From IMG/VR virus record IMGVR_UViG_3300017779_000035, positions 1 to 38,429 of that record: DNA of 38,429 nt, one strand, 5' to 3'. Source of the stretch: a virus. The notes under the pieces are model-generated. The model saw nothing but the letters and a program-made list of their open reading frames with translations, made no database searches and was not told the origin of the DNA. The translations under genes and the position numbers were made by a program. Each line of letters begins with the position of its first letter. Position 1 is the first letter of the stretch. Below, piece after piece: positions 22,251-31,192 of this stretch.

Positions 22251-23972
22251 ATGGCGACAACAGAATTGCAATTAGTAGATGAGGATGGTGTAGTAGAAAC
22301 TTTTGCTACCCAACAAGATCTTAATACGGCGCTAGTTGAGCGAGAAGTTCAAAATCGTTTAGCTGCTGAAAGAGGACAATCCCTAACTCTTGGTACAAGA
22401 GATCGTCGATTAGTTGATATTAAAGTAACTGATTTAGGCATTGATTGGGATTTGACCCAATACGCTGTTATCGCAAAAGGCGAAGCGTGGGATGATTTCT
22501 ATTTATCTGACTTAGTAGGATTAGCTGGTTTACCTCAAATTAGTTTAGACAACCTAGACCCGAACATGATTTTAAATCAGGTTAAGGGAATTGATTGGAA
22601 GTGGACTAATTTAGGTCCATTCGGTTATGTGGACATTGTTCCTGTTGACGGTAGCGCTGACGCTGCTTTTAACGAATTTTTAAACATTACAAAAGTTGGG
22701 GATCTTCAAGGACCAATAATTATTGATCCTATGATTAAAGATTTACCGTCAATTAAAGGATCGTATTTAGAAAACAACGCTCTAATTGTCGGGGAAAGCC
22801 CGTTACCTATTGACGAAAACACTGGTTTTTATGATGCGATGATGATTTGGGCAGAATCTAATCTTGGTGAAGCAGAGTTAGCTGATTTTAAAGAAAACTT
22901 TGTTAAAGGCGATAATTCTATAACTCTTGCTGAAGCCATTGCCGAAGCTGAAGAATTGACAGAAGCAACTCGTAAACGTAAAGGCGATTTGCCTGATGTT
23001 GCGTATGAGTTTACAGAAATGGTTGAAGATTTTGTAAGTCTTGAGCCTAAAGAGTTAGGCGAATTTTCAGCGCCATCAGGTGGTGCTGTAGCGACAATAA
23101 TTAGAGGCGTTGGAGGTCTTGATTTCGGTAACGAAAACAACTCTGCGATGTTACCAATAAAAGTTATAACAGGATTGTTTGATTTAATTGATGGCGGTGG
23201 GCTTGGAGATCCAGACCAAGAAGAAATAGAAGGAGTAGGCACAACAAAACTACGACCTAGGTCACAAGAACCTTTACGTTTCTCTGATTACGGCACAGGA
23301 ACTCAAACAATAGAAGAAGACGTTAAAAAGCAAGACGTTATTGACGCTATGATGGATTTGACTGAAACAGAGCAAAAAATACTTGCAGAAAACATTTTCT
23401 TAAATATGCCTGATGTTTATGGATCTTGGGAAGATATTTATAACGATGATAATTCAATAAACATGGACACATTCGTGCCTGCATTTATAAGCGCTTTAAA
23501 CTTTGCAGAAACAGCAGCAGCTATTGGTCAAAGCGACGAATACATTGAAATGTTCTTAATTGATGACTTAACGCAATTAGAAAAAAATGATATTCGGGAC
23601 AGGTTCCAGCAAAGGATAGCTGAGTTAATAGCTATTGATAATTCTAAAAATGTTAGTTTGACGGACCCGGCTACTATCGCAAAACAAATTGATAACAAAT
23701 TTAAGGAAGTAACTGGTCGTGGAGCCACTGACGAAGACGTTCGAGCGTTTACTGAATTGTTTTATGATTTGCAACGTGAAGCGACACCAACAGTTAAAGA
23801 AGTTAGAGAACGAGCCGAAGGACAAACGATGGGGCAGGAAAGATTAGGTACGTTAGATTTGACTGCCAGGGCTGAACAATACGCTGAGGACCAAGCACCT
23901 GTTGAGGCAGGCGCTATGCAAACAGCGAACAAAGCTAGTCTTATTATGCAAGCGTTAGGGATGGGGCAGTAA
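22251..23972 (+). CDS. Hypothetical internal virion protein
   Basis: This 573-residue acidic protein is not recognised. Alternating helical segments are predicted, with Asp/Glu-rich loops and a short glycine stretch (IRGVGGLDFG). The C-terminal region (TDEDVRAFTELFYDLQREATPTVKEVRERAEG... NKASLIMQALGMGQ) is helical. It starts one base after the giant gene and its TAA overlaps the next ATG (TAATG). The shared coupling with the giant protein and the lysozyme-domain protein suggests these are parts of one ejection apparatus. Confidence 0.78.
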   Translation: MATTELQLVDEDGVVETFATQQDLNTALVEREVQNRLAAERGQSLTLGTRDRRLVDIKVTDLGIDWDLTQYAVIAKGEAWDDFYLSDLVGLAGLPQISLDNLDPNMILNQVKGIDWKWTNLGPFGYVDIVPVDGSADAAFNEFLNITKVGDLQGPIIIDPMIKDLPSIKGSYLENNALIVGESPLPIDENTGFYDAMMIWAESNLGEAELADFKENFVKGDNSITLAEAIAEAEELTEATRKRKGDLPDVAYEFTEMVEDFVSLEPKELGEFSAPSGGAVATIIRGVGGLDFGNENNSAMLPIKVITGLFDLIDGGGLGDPDQEEIEGVGTTKLRPRSQEPLRFSDYGTGTQTIEEDVKKQDVIDAMMDLTETEQKILAENIFLNMPDVYGSWEDIYNDDNSINMDTFVPAFISALNFAETAAAIGQSDEYIEMFLIDDLTQLEKNDIRDRFQQRIAELIAIDNSKNVSLTDPATIAKQIDNKFKEVTGRGATDEDVRAFTELFYDLQREATPTVKEVRERAEGQTMGQERLGTLDLTARAEQYAEDQAPVEAGAMQTANKASLIMQALGMGQ

Positions 23973-25936
23973 TGGTAGAAAGAATGGCGAAAGAGTACGG
24001 TCCTGAAGCAGGACCAGACGGAAATTTAATAAATGTGCAAGAACGACCAGAAAATACGATGACACAAGATGGTGTTCAAATAGGTGACGCTTTTTACAAA
24101 TTCAAACAAGTCCCAATTCGTGATTTAATTGCAATGATGGCAGATCTTTTGTTAAAAGATGTGCCTATTAATTGGTCAGAAACAGCGTATCCAGAAATGG
24201 AACAGAACCTTAAGAAAAACAGTTTTAATACTTTAACTTTTGGAACTTTTGCATCAGAAGTAGATGACTTTACAGGCATATTCGGGACAAACGATCCGTT
24301 CCTTATTGAGTTAGATATACCGTGGGACCAGACGCAATGGGCTGGCATGGAAGAAAAATTTGCTAGCGGAGAAAATTTAGAATTGCGGTTTAGCGAAATA
24401 GATGAAGACCCACCTGTTGTTCAACAAGAAAACAATACAGAAACAGAAGGTGCAACGTTCAGCGGAGATGCTGTAACTGACGAATTTGACCCTGAAAGCG
24501 GATACAAATACACAAGAGCAGCTTTCGCCAACGCAGTTCTTAAAGCTATGGGAGCTGACACTTCAAGAAGCACTACTGAAGCGTTAGTTGCGTGGATGGG
24601 TAAAGAAAACACTAAAGCAGGATTTAACCCGTTAGCTACTACGTTAGATTACGGAGAAAATACTTGGTTTAATACTTTCGGAGATCAAGGTCAATACCAT
24701 GTTCGTAACTTTGCTGATTTTCAAACAGGTGTCGAAGCTACAGTAAGGACTTTGCGTGGAGGTTACTATCCAAAAATAATACAAGCTTTAATGAATGGCA
24801 CTGACGCTGACACATTAGGAACTAGTGAAGAATTTCGTAAAGAAAGAAACACTTGGGGCGGGGTGCAAGAAGGACAAACAGATTACACATTTAATTCTTC
24901 TTTATCTTCACCGCAATACATGAACACTACTCTTGGCACACAAAGCCCTGGTTCTAGTTTTACTGATGACCAAGGCGGTTTAGAAACCAACAACATTTAC
25001 GCTGAAGATGTATACACATTACTTCAAGAACAATTTGGTGGAGCAGCATATTTCTTTCAAAAAAACAAACAAGACATGCGAATCGGCATATTAGCCGACG
25101 GTTCACCAACAAGTTACCGTGACCCAGATGCCGTCGATTTAGAAGACATTACTGAATACTTAGTGCAAAACGACATTACAGCTCTTACAAGAGTTTCCGG
25201 TCTACTAAAACTAACAGAATGGTGGCAAACAACTGACGTTCAAATGAGAGAGTTTGACATTGCAGTAGCCGACATGAACGACCTTATGCTAGAAGAATAC
25301 CTAGAACCAACCATTGACGTTCTACGCAAAGAAGCACAATTCTTAGGAATACAATTAGAAGCAAGCGAACTATTTGACTTGGCTTACAGCCTTAAACGTT
25401 TTGGTGATAGTGAAGATGCTGAAGCTATACGAATAGCTATGGCAGGACAATTACGATACCAAGACACTATTAACGAAATATCTTCATTCCAAGCAAACAT
25501 TGATACTGTGCAGAAAGAAGCATACAAGTATTACACACCTATGGATGATGAAGCAGCGCAAGAATGGGCAGAGTTACTGTACACAGGCGAAGCGACAGAA
25601 ACAGAGTTAGATCAATATTTGAAAGCTACAGCAGTTGCCAGGTTCCCAACGCTTGACAGAGTTATTAACGAAATGGGTGTAACGCCTACACAATATTTCT
25701 CACCGTACAAATATCAGATAGAACAAATGCTTGGCAGATCCAATATAGACATGTTAGAAGAGTTCCCAGATGTTATTGAATTTATGCCTGACAATGGCAA
25801 TGCTAGACCAATGACTCTTTCTGAAGTTCGTGAATTTGTTCGTGGACTTCCAGAATGGCAACAATCTGAAGATGGCAAATCGCAAGCGAGAGCTTTAGCG
25901 TTCTCGATAGGTCAAACGTTTGGAGAAGTAGGTTAA
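23972..25936 (+). CDS. Virion protein with lysozyme-like domain
   Basis: This 654-residue protein has an embedded peptidoglycan-cleaving-type domain at about residues 178-280: a helix, then AWMGKENTKAGFNPLATTL with putative catalytic Glu212, WFNTFG, FADFQTGVEATVRTL and GYYPKIIQALMNG. This order (Glu, Asn-Pro-Leu-x-Thr-Thr, Gly-Val-x-Ala-Thr-x-x-Thr-Leu) matches lysozyme-like domains found in phage structural proteins. It would open the cell wall locally so that DNA can enter. Flanking regions are helical, as in ejection proteins. It sits between two unknown virion proteins with TAATG couplings on both sides, and is distinct from the lysis amidase at 30398. Confidence 0.75.
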   Translation: MVERMAKEYGPEAGPDGNLINVQERPENTMTQDGVQIGDAFYKFKQVPIRDLIAMMADLLLKDVPINWSETAYPEMEQNLKKNSFNTLTFGTFASEVDDFTGIFGTNDPFLIELDIPWDQTQWAGMEEKFASGENLELRFSEIDEDPPVVQQENNTETEGATFSGDAVTDEFDPESGYKYTRAAFANAVLKAMGADTSRSTTEALVAWMGKENTKAGFNPLATTLDYGENTWFNTFGDQGQYHVRNFADFQTGVEATVRTLRGGYYPKIIQALMNGTDADTLGTSEEFRKERNTWGGVQEGQTDYTFNSSLSSPQYMNTTLGTQSPGSSFTDDQGGLETNNIYAEDVYTLLQEQFGGAAYFFQKNKQDMRIGILADGSPTSYRDPDAVDLEDITEYLVQNDITALTRVSGLLKLTEWWQTTDVQMREFDIAVADMNDLMLEEYLEPTIDVLRKEAQFLGIQLEASELFDLAYSLKRFGDSEDAEAIRIAMAGQLRYQDTINEISSFQANIDTVQKEAYKYYTPMDDEAAQEWAELLYTGEATETELDQYLKATAVARFPTLDRVINEMGVTPTQYFSPYKYQIEQMLGRSNIDMLEEFPDVIEFMPDNGNARPMTLSEVREFVRGLPEWQQSEDGKSQARALAFSIGQTFGEVG

Positions 25937-26829
25937 TGGCAACAATACTTGATGACGAAATTATACAAGCAGCGCAACAAACAAAAGATGAACGTACCGC
26001 TTTACAAATAATTCAAGACCAACTAGCTATGTATGGTTTAGCTGATTTAGCTCCTGAAGCTGTCAGATATTTGATAGAGGGCGAATCAGCAGATGGCATT
26101 ATGATTCAGTTGCGTGAAACAGAAACTTTTAAAAAACGTTTTCCTGGTTTAGCGCTTAGAGATGCACAACCTGGCATGGTTCAAATAAGCCCTGAAAAAT
26201 ATCTTAAAATAGAACGCCAGTATCGTGACATTATGGCTACCGCAGGGTTGCCACCAGGTTTTTATGACAGCCCTGATGATTTTGCTCAATTTATAGGAAA
26301 CGATGTTTCTCCTGATGAAGTAGCGCAACGTGTTTCAATGGCATCGTCAGCAGTATCTAATATTAACCCTTTTCTTAAAGACCAATTAAATGAGTTATAC
26401 GGGATTGGTGTCGAGAACGACGGGGAACTCATAGCGTATTTTCTTGACCCTGAACGTGGTGTAAGTGTTATTGAGCAAAGGCTACGAATAGAATCCGCTG
26501 GCTTATCTGCTTCTGCTATTCAAGCAACAGGGCAAGGCATTGACGCTCCTGTCGGAAGGCAATTAGTAGCTGACCAAAATGTTCAACAACGTGAAATATC
26601 TCAACGTTTAGCTCCAATAGCTGGGTTAACACAAGCAACGTTAAGCGACGAGGGAGTTACAACAACTGAGTTAGCTGCATCATCGTTTGGATTAGATTCA
26701 GAAGCTACGGCAAACATTAGAAGATTGCGTCAACGCAGGCAAGCGTCAGCAGAACGCAGGTCTGGTGGTTTGATGACTGGTACGGGTGCTGTGGGCTTAG
26801 GAAGCGCTCCTGGGCAGTTAGATTCGTAG
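25936..26829 (+). CDS. Hypothetical virion protein
   Basis: This 297-residue protein has a helical N-terminal half with GLPPGFYDSPDDFAQFIGNDVSPDEV, and an Ala/Gln-rich C-terminal half ending in an Arg-rich segment (RRLRQRRQASAERR) and a Gly-rich tail. The FYDSPDDF and VSPDEV block looks like a conserved feature of short-tailed marine phage structural genes, but I know no function. It is the last of the four ejection-type genes; the late operon then has a 136-base gap before the scaffold. Confidence 0.72.
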   Translation: MATILDDEIIQAAQQTKDERTALQIIQDQLAMYGLADLAPEAVRYLIEGESADGIMIQLRETETFKKRFPGLALRDAQPGMVQISPEKYLKIERQYRDIMATAGLPPGFYDSPDDFAQFIGNDVSPDEVAQRVSMASSAVSNINPFLKDQLNELYGIGVENDGELIAYFLDPERGVSVIEQRLRIESAGLSASAIQATGQGIDAPVGRQLVADQNVQQREISQRLAPIAGLTQATLSDEGVTTTELAASSFGLDSEATANIRRLRQRRQASAERRSGGLMTGTGAVGLGSAPGQLDS

Positions 26830-26965
26830 GTTCTAGACGCAAACCCTAAATTTGCCTATATTTAATTATGTGATCTGCCCCATTAAGAGGGTGAGCCGTT
26901 CACAACAAATTAAACTCCGCTAGCATTCCACCGTTGTTAGCGTGTAAGAGAAGGTGAGTGACATA
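26830..26965 (+). promoter_or_regulatory. Intergenic leader before scaffold and capsid genes
   Basis: This gap contains an AT-rich stretch at 26851..26871 with TATATT and TTATGT hexamers that could be a -10 region, a small hairpin (CGCTA at 26918..26922 against TAGCG at 26938..26942), and an AAGGTGA ribosome site before the ATG at 26966. A separate promoter for capsid genes, which are needed in large amounts, would fit. Direct evidence is weak. Confidence 0.35.
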
Positions 26966-27418
26966 ATGGAAAATGAGTCTACAGAAACTGAAGTTTCTAG
27001 TACTGAATCCAAACCAAATTGGCGTAGAGAACTCGAAGCGAAAGCTAAGAGGGCTGATGAGCTTGAAACGCAAGTTCAACAGATGCAACGCAAAGAGGTG
27101 TTTCGTGATGCTGGCTTAGACCCATCTAATAAGATGACTGAGTATTTCATGAAAGGCTACGATGGCGAGCTATCTGTTGAAGCAATTCAATCTGAGGCTA
27201 ATAGTGCCGGGTTGTCAACTATGACGACTACGGCAAGTATCGGCAATTTGGAGCAACAGGCACAGTTTGAAGCTGAACGTCGAATACAGCAGGCTTCTGA
27301 TGATGCTGGTCCTGTGTCAGATCCCTCTCTTAATGAGTTGATAAGACAAACCAATAATGCTGATGAATTACGGCAAATTTGGGAAGCTAACGGCGGTACT
27401 TGGAACGCAGCAGTTTAG
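26966..27418 (+). CDS. Capsid assembly scaffold protein (putative)
   Basis: This 150-residue protein is acidic at the N-terminus, has a charged coiled-coil segment (NWRRELEAKAKRADELETQVQQMQ), then a linker and a helical C-terminus (SLNELIRQTNNADELRQIWEA). Length, coiled coil and place directly before the major capsid gene are typical of phage scaffolds, which guide shell assembly and leave. I use the ATG at 26966 because AAGGTGA is suitably spaced; the GTG at 26954 overlaps that ribosome site. Confidence 0.78.
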   Translation: MENESTETEVSSTESKPNWRRELEAKAKRADELETQVQQMQRKEVFRDAGLDPSNKMTEYFMKGYDGELSVEAIQSEANSAGLSTMTTTASIGNLEQQAQFEAERRIQQASDDAGPVSDPSLNELIRQTNNADELRQIWEANGGTWNAAV

Positions 27419-27452
27419 GTAGGCTCCAAACACAAATTGGAGATAGCCTAAA

Positions 27453-28391
27453 ATGGCATATACACAAACAAGTTCGGTAAGCTCCGACACCACTGCATTT
27501 GAGCAGTTGGCGTACTTTGCTCTCCGTTCACAACCTATGTTTGAGATGGTATGTGACGTAAAGTCAACTAACCAGTCTCATCCTGGTGCTGCTGTCCAAT
27601 TCAACATTTACAATGACCTTTCTCAAGCTACAGGAGCGCTTACTGAAGCCAGTGACGTAACCGCTGTTGCGCTTGCAGATTCAACGGTCACTGTAACTCT
27701 TGCTGAATATGGTAACGCAGTAACCACAACCGCTAAACTTCGTGGAACCAGCTTCTTAAACGTAGACGCTGACGCTGCGAACATTATTGGTTACAACATG
27801 GCTAACAGCCTCGACAACATCGTTCACGGTGTTCTTGTTGGTGGTAGCAACGTACTATACGGTGGCGATGCCACAGCTACAGGAGAATTAGCAGCAGGTG
27901 ACATTATCACCGCTAGTCTTCTTCGTAAAGCTGTTGCTAACGCTCGTTCAGCTTCTGCACCTACGTTTGACGGTGGCGTTTATGTTGGATTTATCCATCC
28001 TGACGTTTCCTATGATCTTCGTTCAGCGGCTGCCGTAACTGACGTTATTCAACATCAAATCCGTCAAGACGCTGGCGCTGTCCGAAATGGTAGCATCGGT
28101 ACATTCGGTGGAGTTGACTTCATTGAAACCCCACGTTTAGACATCGGCGAAAACGCTGGTGCTTCTAACGTTGACGAGTATGAAACCATCATCTGCGGTA
28201 AGCAAGCTATGGCGAAAGCCGCTAGCCGGGCAGCCGGATTTGGTGAAGATCCTAGCGTGGTATTCGGTCCCGTAACCGACAGCCTCCGTCGATTCCAGAC
28301 GGTTGGTTGGTATCACCTAGTTGGATATAGCCGCTTCCGTGAAGCCTCTATCCGAAGGATTGAAACATCATCCTCAATAGGCGCTAACTGA
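27453..28391 (+). CDS. Major capsid protein, N4-gp56-like
   Basis: This 312-residue protein has the pattern of the N4-gp56 group of HK97-fold capsid proteins: an N-terminal helix (TTAFEQLAYFALRSQPMFEMV), PGAAVQFNIYNDLSQATGALTEASDV (the loop before the beta segments), VTVTLAEYGNAVTTT, then a long spine-type helix (NIIGYNMANSLDNIVHGVLVGG) and a domain with YVGFIHPDVSYDLRS and GTFGGVDFIETP. A GGAG ribosome site precedes the ATG, and a strong terminator follows the stop. It would form the icosahedral shell. No cleavage protease gene was recognised nearby. Confidence 0.92.
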   Translation: MAYTQTSSVSSDTTAFEQLAYFALRSQPMFEMVCDVKSTNQSHPGAAVQFNIYNDLSQATGALTEASDVTAVALADSTVTVTLAEYGNAVTTTAKLRGTSFLNVDADAANIIGYNMANSLDNIVHGVLVGGSNVLYGGDATATGELAAGDIITASLLRKAVANARSASAPTFDGGVYVGFIHPDVSYDLRSAAAVTDVIQHQIRQDAGAVRNGSIGTFGGVDFIETPRLDIGENAGASNVDEYETIICGKQAMAKAASRAAGFGEDPSVVFGPVTDSLRRFQTVGWYHLVGYSRFREASIRRIETSSSIGAN

Positions 28392-28403
28392 TAGCTCCTA
28401 ATT

Positions 28404-28456
28404 AGATAGCAGGGTAGGCTGACTGTACTGGGAGGTTAGCCTACCCTCTATCTTTC
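28404..28456 (+). terminator. Terminator after the capsid gene
   Basis: AGATAG + AGGGTAGGCT (28404..28420, one bulged C) pairs with AGCCTACCCT + CTATCT (28438..28453) around a 17-base loop, followed by a short TTT. The 16-bp stem begins 12 bases after the capsid stop codon and would end or attenuate the capsid transcript. Confidence 0.75.
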
Positions 28457-28485
28457 CGCATTCAATTATATTATTATTGTGAATC

Positions 28486-28572
28486 ATGGAAGATGAACAA
28501 GTAGATGTAGTTATAACTGCTGAGACAATAGAAGCCAGCGTTGTAACTGACGAGGAGAACGCTGATGGCTAG
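28486..28572 (+). CDS. 28-residue acidic coupled peptide
   Basis: The product, MEDEQVDVVITAETIEASVV and eight further acidic/neutral residues, ends in TAG just inside the start of the next gene. No ribosome site precedes it, but a TATTAT hexamer lies eight bases upstream, close to a leaderless arrangement. Its own 3' end contains the GAGGAG ribosome site of the structural gene at 28565. It may simply serve to bring ribosomes to that gene after the terminator. Confidence 0.4.
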   Translation: MEDEQVDVVITAETIEASVVTDEENADG

Positions 28573-28993
28573 TGGTCTTTATGGAATAACTTTTCTTAAC
28601 GCTTTGAAAAACACTCTTGCGTTAGACCTGGACAGTGACACGATCAAGATTATGTTGGTTACGTCGTCGTACACCCCTGACTTTGGGGCGCATGACTTCA
28701 AAGCCGATGTATCTAACGAAGTTTCTGGAACTAATTATACTGCTGGTGGTAACACGCTAAGTAGTTTGGCTTTAACCCAGACAGGTGGCACAATCAAATT
28801 TGATGCTGCCGACACATCATGGTCATCTGCAACCATCACGAACGCCAGGGGCGCTGTGATTTATGATGATTCTTTAACTGATGATCCGCTTATTGCGTAC
28901 ATTGATTTTGGTTCTGATTTCTCATCGAGTAACGGAACGTTCACGATTGCGTTTAATGCTGGCGGTATTTTTACGATTGATCTAACTCCGTAG
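28565..28993 (+). CDS. Conserved phage structural protein
   Basis: This 142-residue beta-rich protein matches a widespread phage structural family: it starts with MASGLYGITFLNAL, then DTIKIMLVTSSYTPDFGAHDF, SNEVSGTNYTAGGNTL, a Trp segment (DTSWSSATITNARGAVIYDD) and ends with GTFTIAFNAGGIFTIDL. Members are virion components, probably in the tail or head surface, but the precise role is not settled. It is the first gene after the capsid terminator and directly precedes the tail-fibre gene, suggesting tail or fibre association. Confidence 0.75.
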   Translation: MASGLYGITFLNALKNTLALDLDSDTIKIMLVTSSYTPDFGAHDFKADVSNEVSGTNYTAGGNTLSSLALTQTGGTIKFDAADTSWSSATITNARGAVIYDDSLTDDPLIAYIDFGSDFSSSNGTFTIAFNAGGIFTIDLTP

Positions 28994-29001
28994 GAGGGTA
29001 A

Positions 29002-30336
29002 ATGCCTGAATCTAATTTTCCGTCTAGTCTTGATACAGACGCTAATAGTAGCCTTCCTAAAACTATTTCTAATACTGCTGGGTTGAATAACCCTAACCAT
29101 GCTGAGATGCATGGTAGGAGCAACGATGCAATTATAGAAGTTGAAACTAAGTTAGGTACTGGTAGCAGTTCTGCTTCTGCTGGTGCTGTGCTTATAGGTA
29201 CAGGTTCAGGTGCTTCTTCTTGGGATACGACACCTACGTTTGTTGGTGACGTAACAATCCCGGAGGGGGATTTGATTCTTGGTTCTACTGCGGTGACTTC
29301 GACTGCTGCTGAGTTGAACATTCTTGATGGGTGTACTGCTACAGTGTCGGAGCTTAACATCATGGATGGTGTTACTGCTTCGACATCAGAGTTAAACATT
29401 CTTGATGGTTGTACGGCTACTGCTGCTGAGATTAATGTTCTTGATGATGTTACAGGCGGTACTGTTGCTGCTTCTAAAGCTGTTGTTGTTGACGGTAATA
29501 AGGATATTGCTAGTTTCCGTAATGTTACGCTGACTGGTGAGTTGGATGCAGCTACGCTTGATATATCTGGTGATGTAGATATTGATGGAGCTGCTGATAT
29601 TGCTGGGGATTTAGTGTTGTCTGGTGGCGCTGATGGTGCGTTGCAGTTTACGAATGCTGGTGAGAACTCTATTAAAATTCCTGATAACCAGGCTTCTGCT
29701 TTGATTATTGAGGAAGCTGATAATGCGTATATTACGTTTGTGACTACTAATGGTTCTGAGGCTATTACGGTTGCTAAGACAACTAATTTTACTGGTGATA
29801 TAGATGTTGATGGCACAACTGATTTAGATGATGTTGATATTGATGGCACGCTAACAATCGCTGATGGTTCTGATGGCAGTCCTTCTTTAGCGTTTGGTAG
29901 CGACCCAAATCTTGGGTTTTTCAAAGCAGCAGCAGACAACATGGGGTTTAACGCTACTTTACCTGTGGTTACAAGTTTTACAACGTTGCGTCGAGGAACT
30001 AACGGCGGTAACGATAACCTTATAGGTGCTGACAGTTCATCAAAACGATACAAAGAAAACATTGAAAACTTTACCAAATCAGATTGGGAAAACGTTTACA
30101 ATTTACAAGCCGTAAAGTTTAACTGGAAAGAAGAAGTTAACGCACAACGCACAAGAGATTTTGGTTTAATAGCAGAAGACGTAGCAGACCAAATCCCAGA
30201 ACTAGGCGTATACCGTATTGTTGATAGTGAAGGCGACACACCTGTTGTTGACTCAGTGAACTACGAACAACTATGCGTGTATTTGCTTGAAGTTGTTAAG
30301 GATCTAAATAACCGTTTAGAAGCATTAGAAGGATAG
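29002..30336 (+). CDS. Tail fibre with S74 intramolecular chaperone
   Basis: This 444-residue protein is a trimeric-type fibre. Residues 1-100 form a virion-attachment part shared with the 243-residue fibre at 31442. Residues 101-150 carry repeated ELNILDG-type units (TAAELNILDG, SELNIMDG, SELNILDG, AEINVLDD), typical of phage fibre shafts. A beta-rich region with Asp-Gly-rich repeats follows. The last 100 residues are an endosialidase-type S74 chaperone domain: SSKRYKENI, DFGLIAEDVADQIPEL and VNYEQLCVYLLEVVKDLNNRLEALE. That domain guides folding and usually cuts itself off. A strong GGAGG ribosome site precedes the ATG. Third-position base use shifts sharply within the gene near 29880. Confidence 0.88.
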   Translation: MPESNFPSSLDTDANSSLPKTISNTAGLNNPNHAEMHGRSNDAIIEVETKLGTGSSSASAGAVLIGTGSGASSWDTTPTFVGDVTIPEGDLILGSTAVTSTAAELNILDGCTATVSELNIMDGVTASTSELNILDGCTATAAEINVLDDVTGGTVAASKAVVVDGNKDIASFRNVTLTGELDAATLDISGDVDIDGAADIAGDLVLSGGADGALQFTNAGENSIKIPDNQASALIIEEADNAYITFVTTNGSEAITVAKTTNFTGDIDVDGTTDLDDVDIDGTLTIADGSDGSPSLAFGSDPNLGFFKAAADNMGFNATLPVVTSFTTLRRGTNGGNDNLIGADSSSKRYKENIENFTKSDWENVYNLQAVKFNWKEEVNAQRTRDFGLIAEDVADQIPELGVYRIVDSEGDTPVVDSVNYEQLCVYLLEVVKDLNNRLEALEG

Positions 30337-30338
30337 AA

Positions 30339-30401
30339 ATGATCCCAACTACCAGTAAACACGTTAACATCGAACTACTACACATTGGGACACTGTTATG
30401 A
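30339..30401 (+). CDS. Possible 20-residue coupling peptide
   Basis: An ATG at 30339 with a GAAGG site about seven bases upstream opens a frame for MIPTTSKHVNIELLHIGTLL, ending in a TGA that overlaps the endolysin start (ATGA). It fills the gap between fibre and endolysin exactly. Because the endolysin ATG has no ribosome site of its own, this short frame may exist to couple its translation to the fibre gene. Confidence 0.4.
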   Translation: MIPTTSKHVNIELLHIGTLL

Positions 30402-31192
30402 GTACTATTATTTCTCGTGCAGGCTGGAACAGCAGAGGACCAAAAAGCCCATTTAGTTACCTAAATAAGAAACGTGTTGTAGGCATTGCCATACATCATT
30501 CAGGCGTAAAAAACGGACCTAAAGGCGTAACAGCAGTCAGAGCATTTGAACGACATCACATGCTCGCTAACGGCTGGAACGCAATAGCATACAACTGGTT
30601 AATAGACGAGCAAGGCGTTATCTACGAAGGTCGAGGCGCTGGTGTCGTATCAGCGGCAACACGCCCGTACAACAGTCGCACAGAAAGCATTTGTTACACA
30701 GGTGACGGCGACAAAAAGATACCAGCAAAAACACGAGCAAGCCTTACTTGGTTAATTGGTGACATACAAAAACGTTACAACAAAAAACTATGGGTAAAAG
30801 GACACAGAGAACTAGCAAGCACTAGTTGTCCGGGCAATGTGTTATTTGATTGGGTGAAGGATCATCGTAACGGCATTACGAAAGCGCAACCAAAAAGCAA
30901 GCCAGCAACAAAGAAATCAACAAAAACAGTTAAGCAAGGAGCTAAAGGTATTGTTGATGCGTTTGCTGAAATAGAAGCTCTAGTTACTTCCCGCCCTTTG
31001 AAAAAAGGTTCTAAAGGAGCAGCGGTTAAAGTGGTGCAACAGTTGTTGGCTGCTAAGGGATTGTATCGGTACAAAATAGATTCTGATTATGGCAGACTTA
31101 CTCGAAAGGCTGTTGTGGAGTTCCAGAAGCGTCGGCTACTATATGTTGACGGCATAGTTGGACCGAATACTTGGAAGGCTTTACTTAGATGA
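30398..31192 (+). CDS. Endolysin: N-acetylmuramoyl-L-alanine amidase
   Basis: This 264-residue protein cuts the bond between the sugar and stem peptide of peptidoglycan to release progeny. The N-terminal Amidase_2/PGRP domain (about residues 1-150) has GIAIHHSG with zinc ligand His33/34, NAIAYNWLID with the conserved Tyr65, and KGHRELASTSCPG with zinc ligands His136 and Cys144. A Lys/Thr-rich linker (163-180) leads to a PG_binding_1 wall-binding domain (203-264: LKKGSKGAAVKVVQQLL ... YGRLTRKAVVEFQ ... VDGIVGPNTWKALL). No signal peptide is present, so release depends on a holin, which is encoded in the next, overlapping gene. Confidence 0.93.
   Translation: MSTIISRAGWNSRGPKSPFSYLNKKRVVGIAIHHSGVKNGPKGVTAVRAFERHHMLANGWNAIAYNWLIDEQGVIYEGRGAGVVSAATRPYNSRTESICYTGDGDKKIPAKTRASLTWLIGDIQKRYNKKLWVKGHRELASTSCPGNVLFDWVKDHRNGITKAQPKSKPATKKSTKTVKQGAKGIVDAFAEIEALVTSRPLKKGSKGAAVKVVQQLLAAKGLYRYKIDSDYGRLTRKAVVEFQKRRLLYVDGIVGPNTWKALLR

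Noticed and set aside
28971-30077. Minus-strand frame of 368 codons
   Set aside because: It is antisense to the tail-fibre gene, created by T/G-biased wobble positions; the plus strand has clear fibre repeats and an S74 domain.
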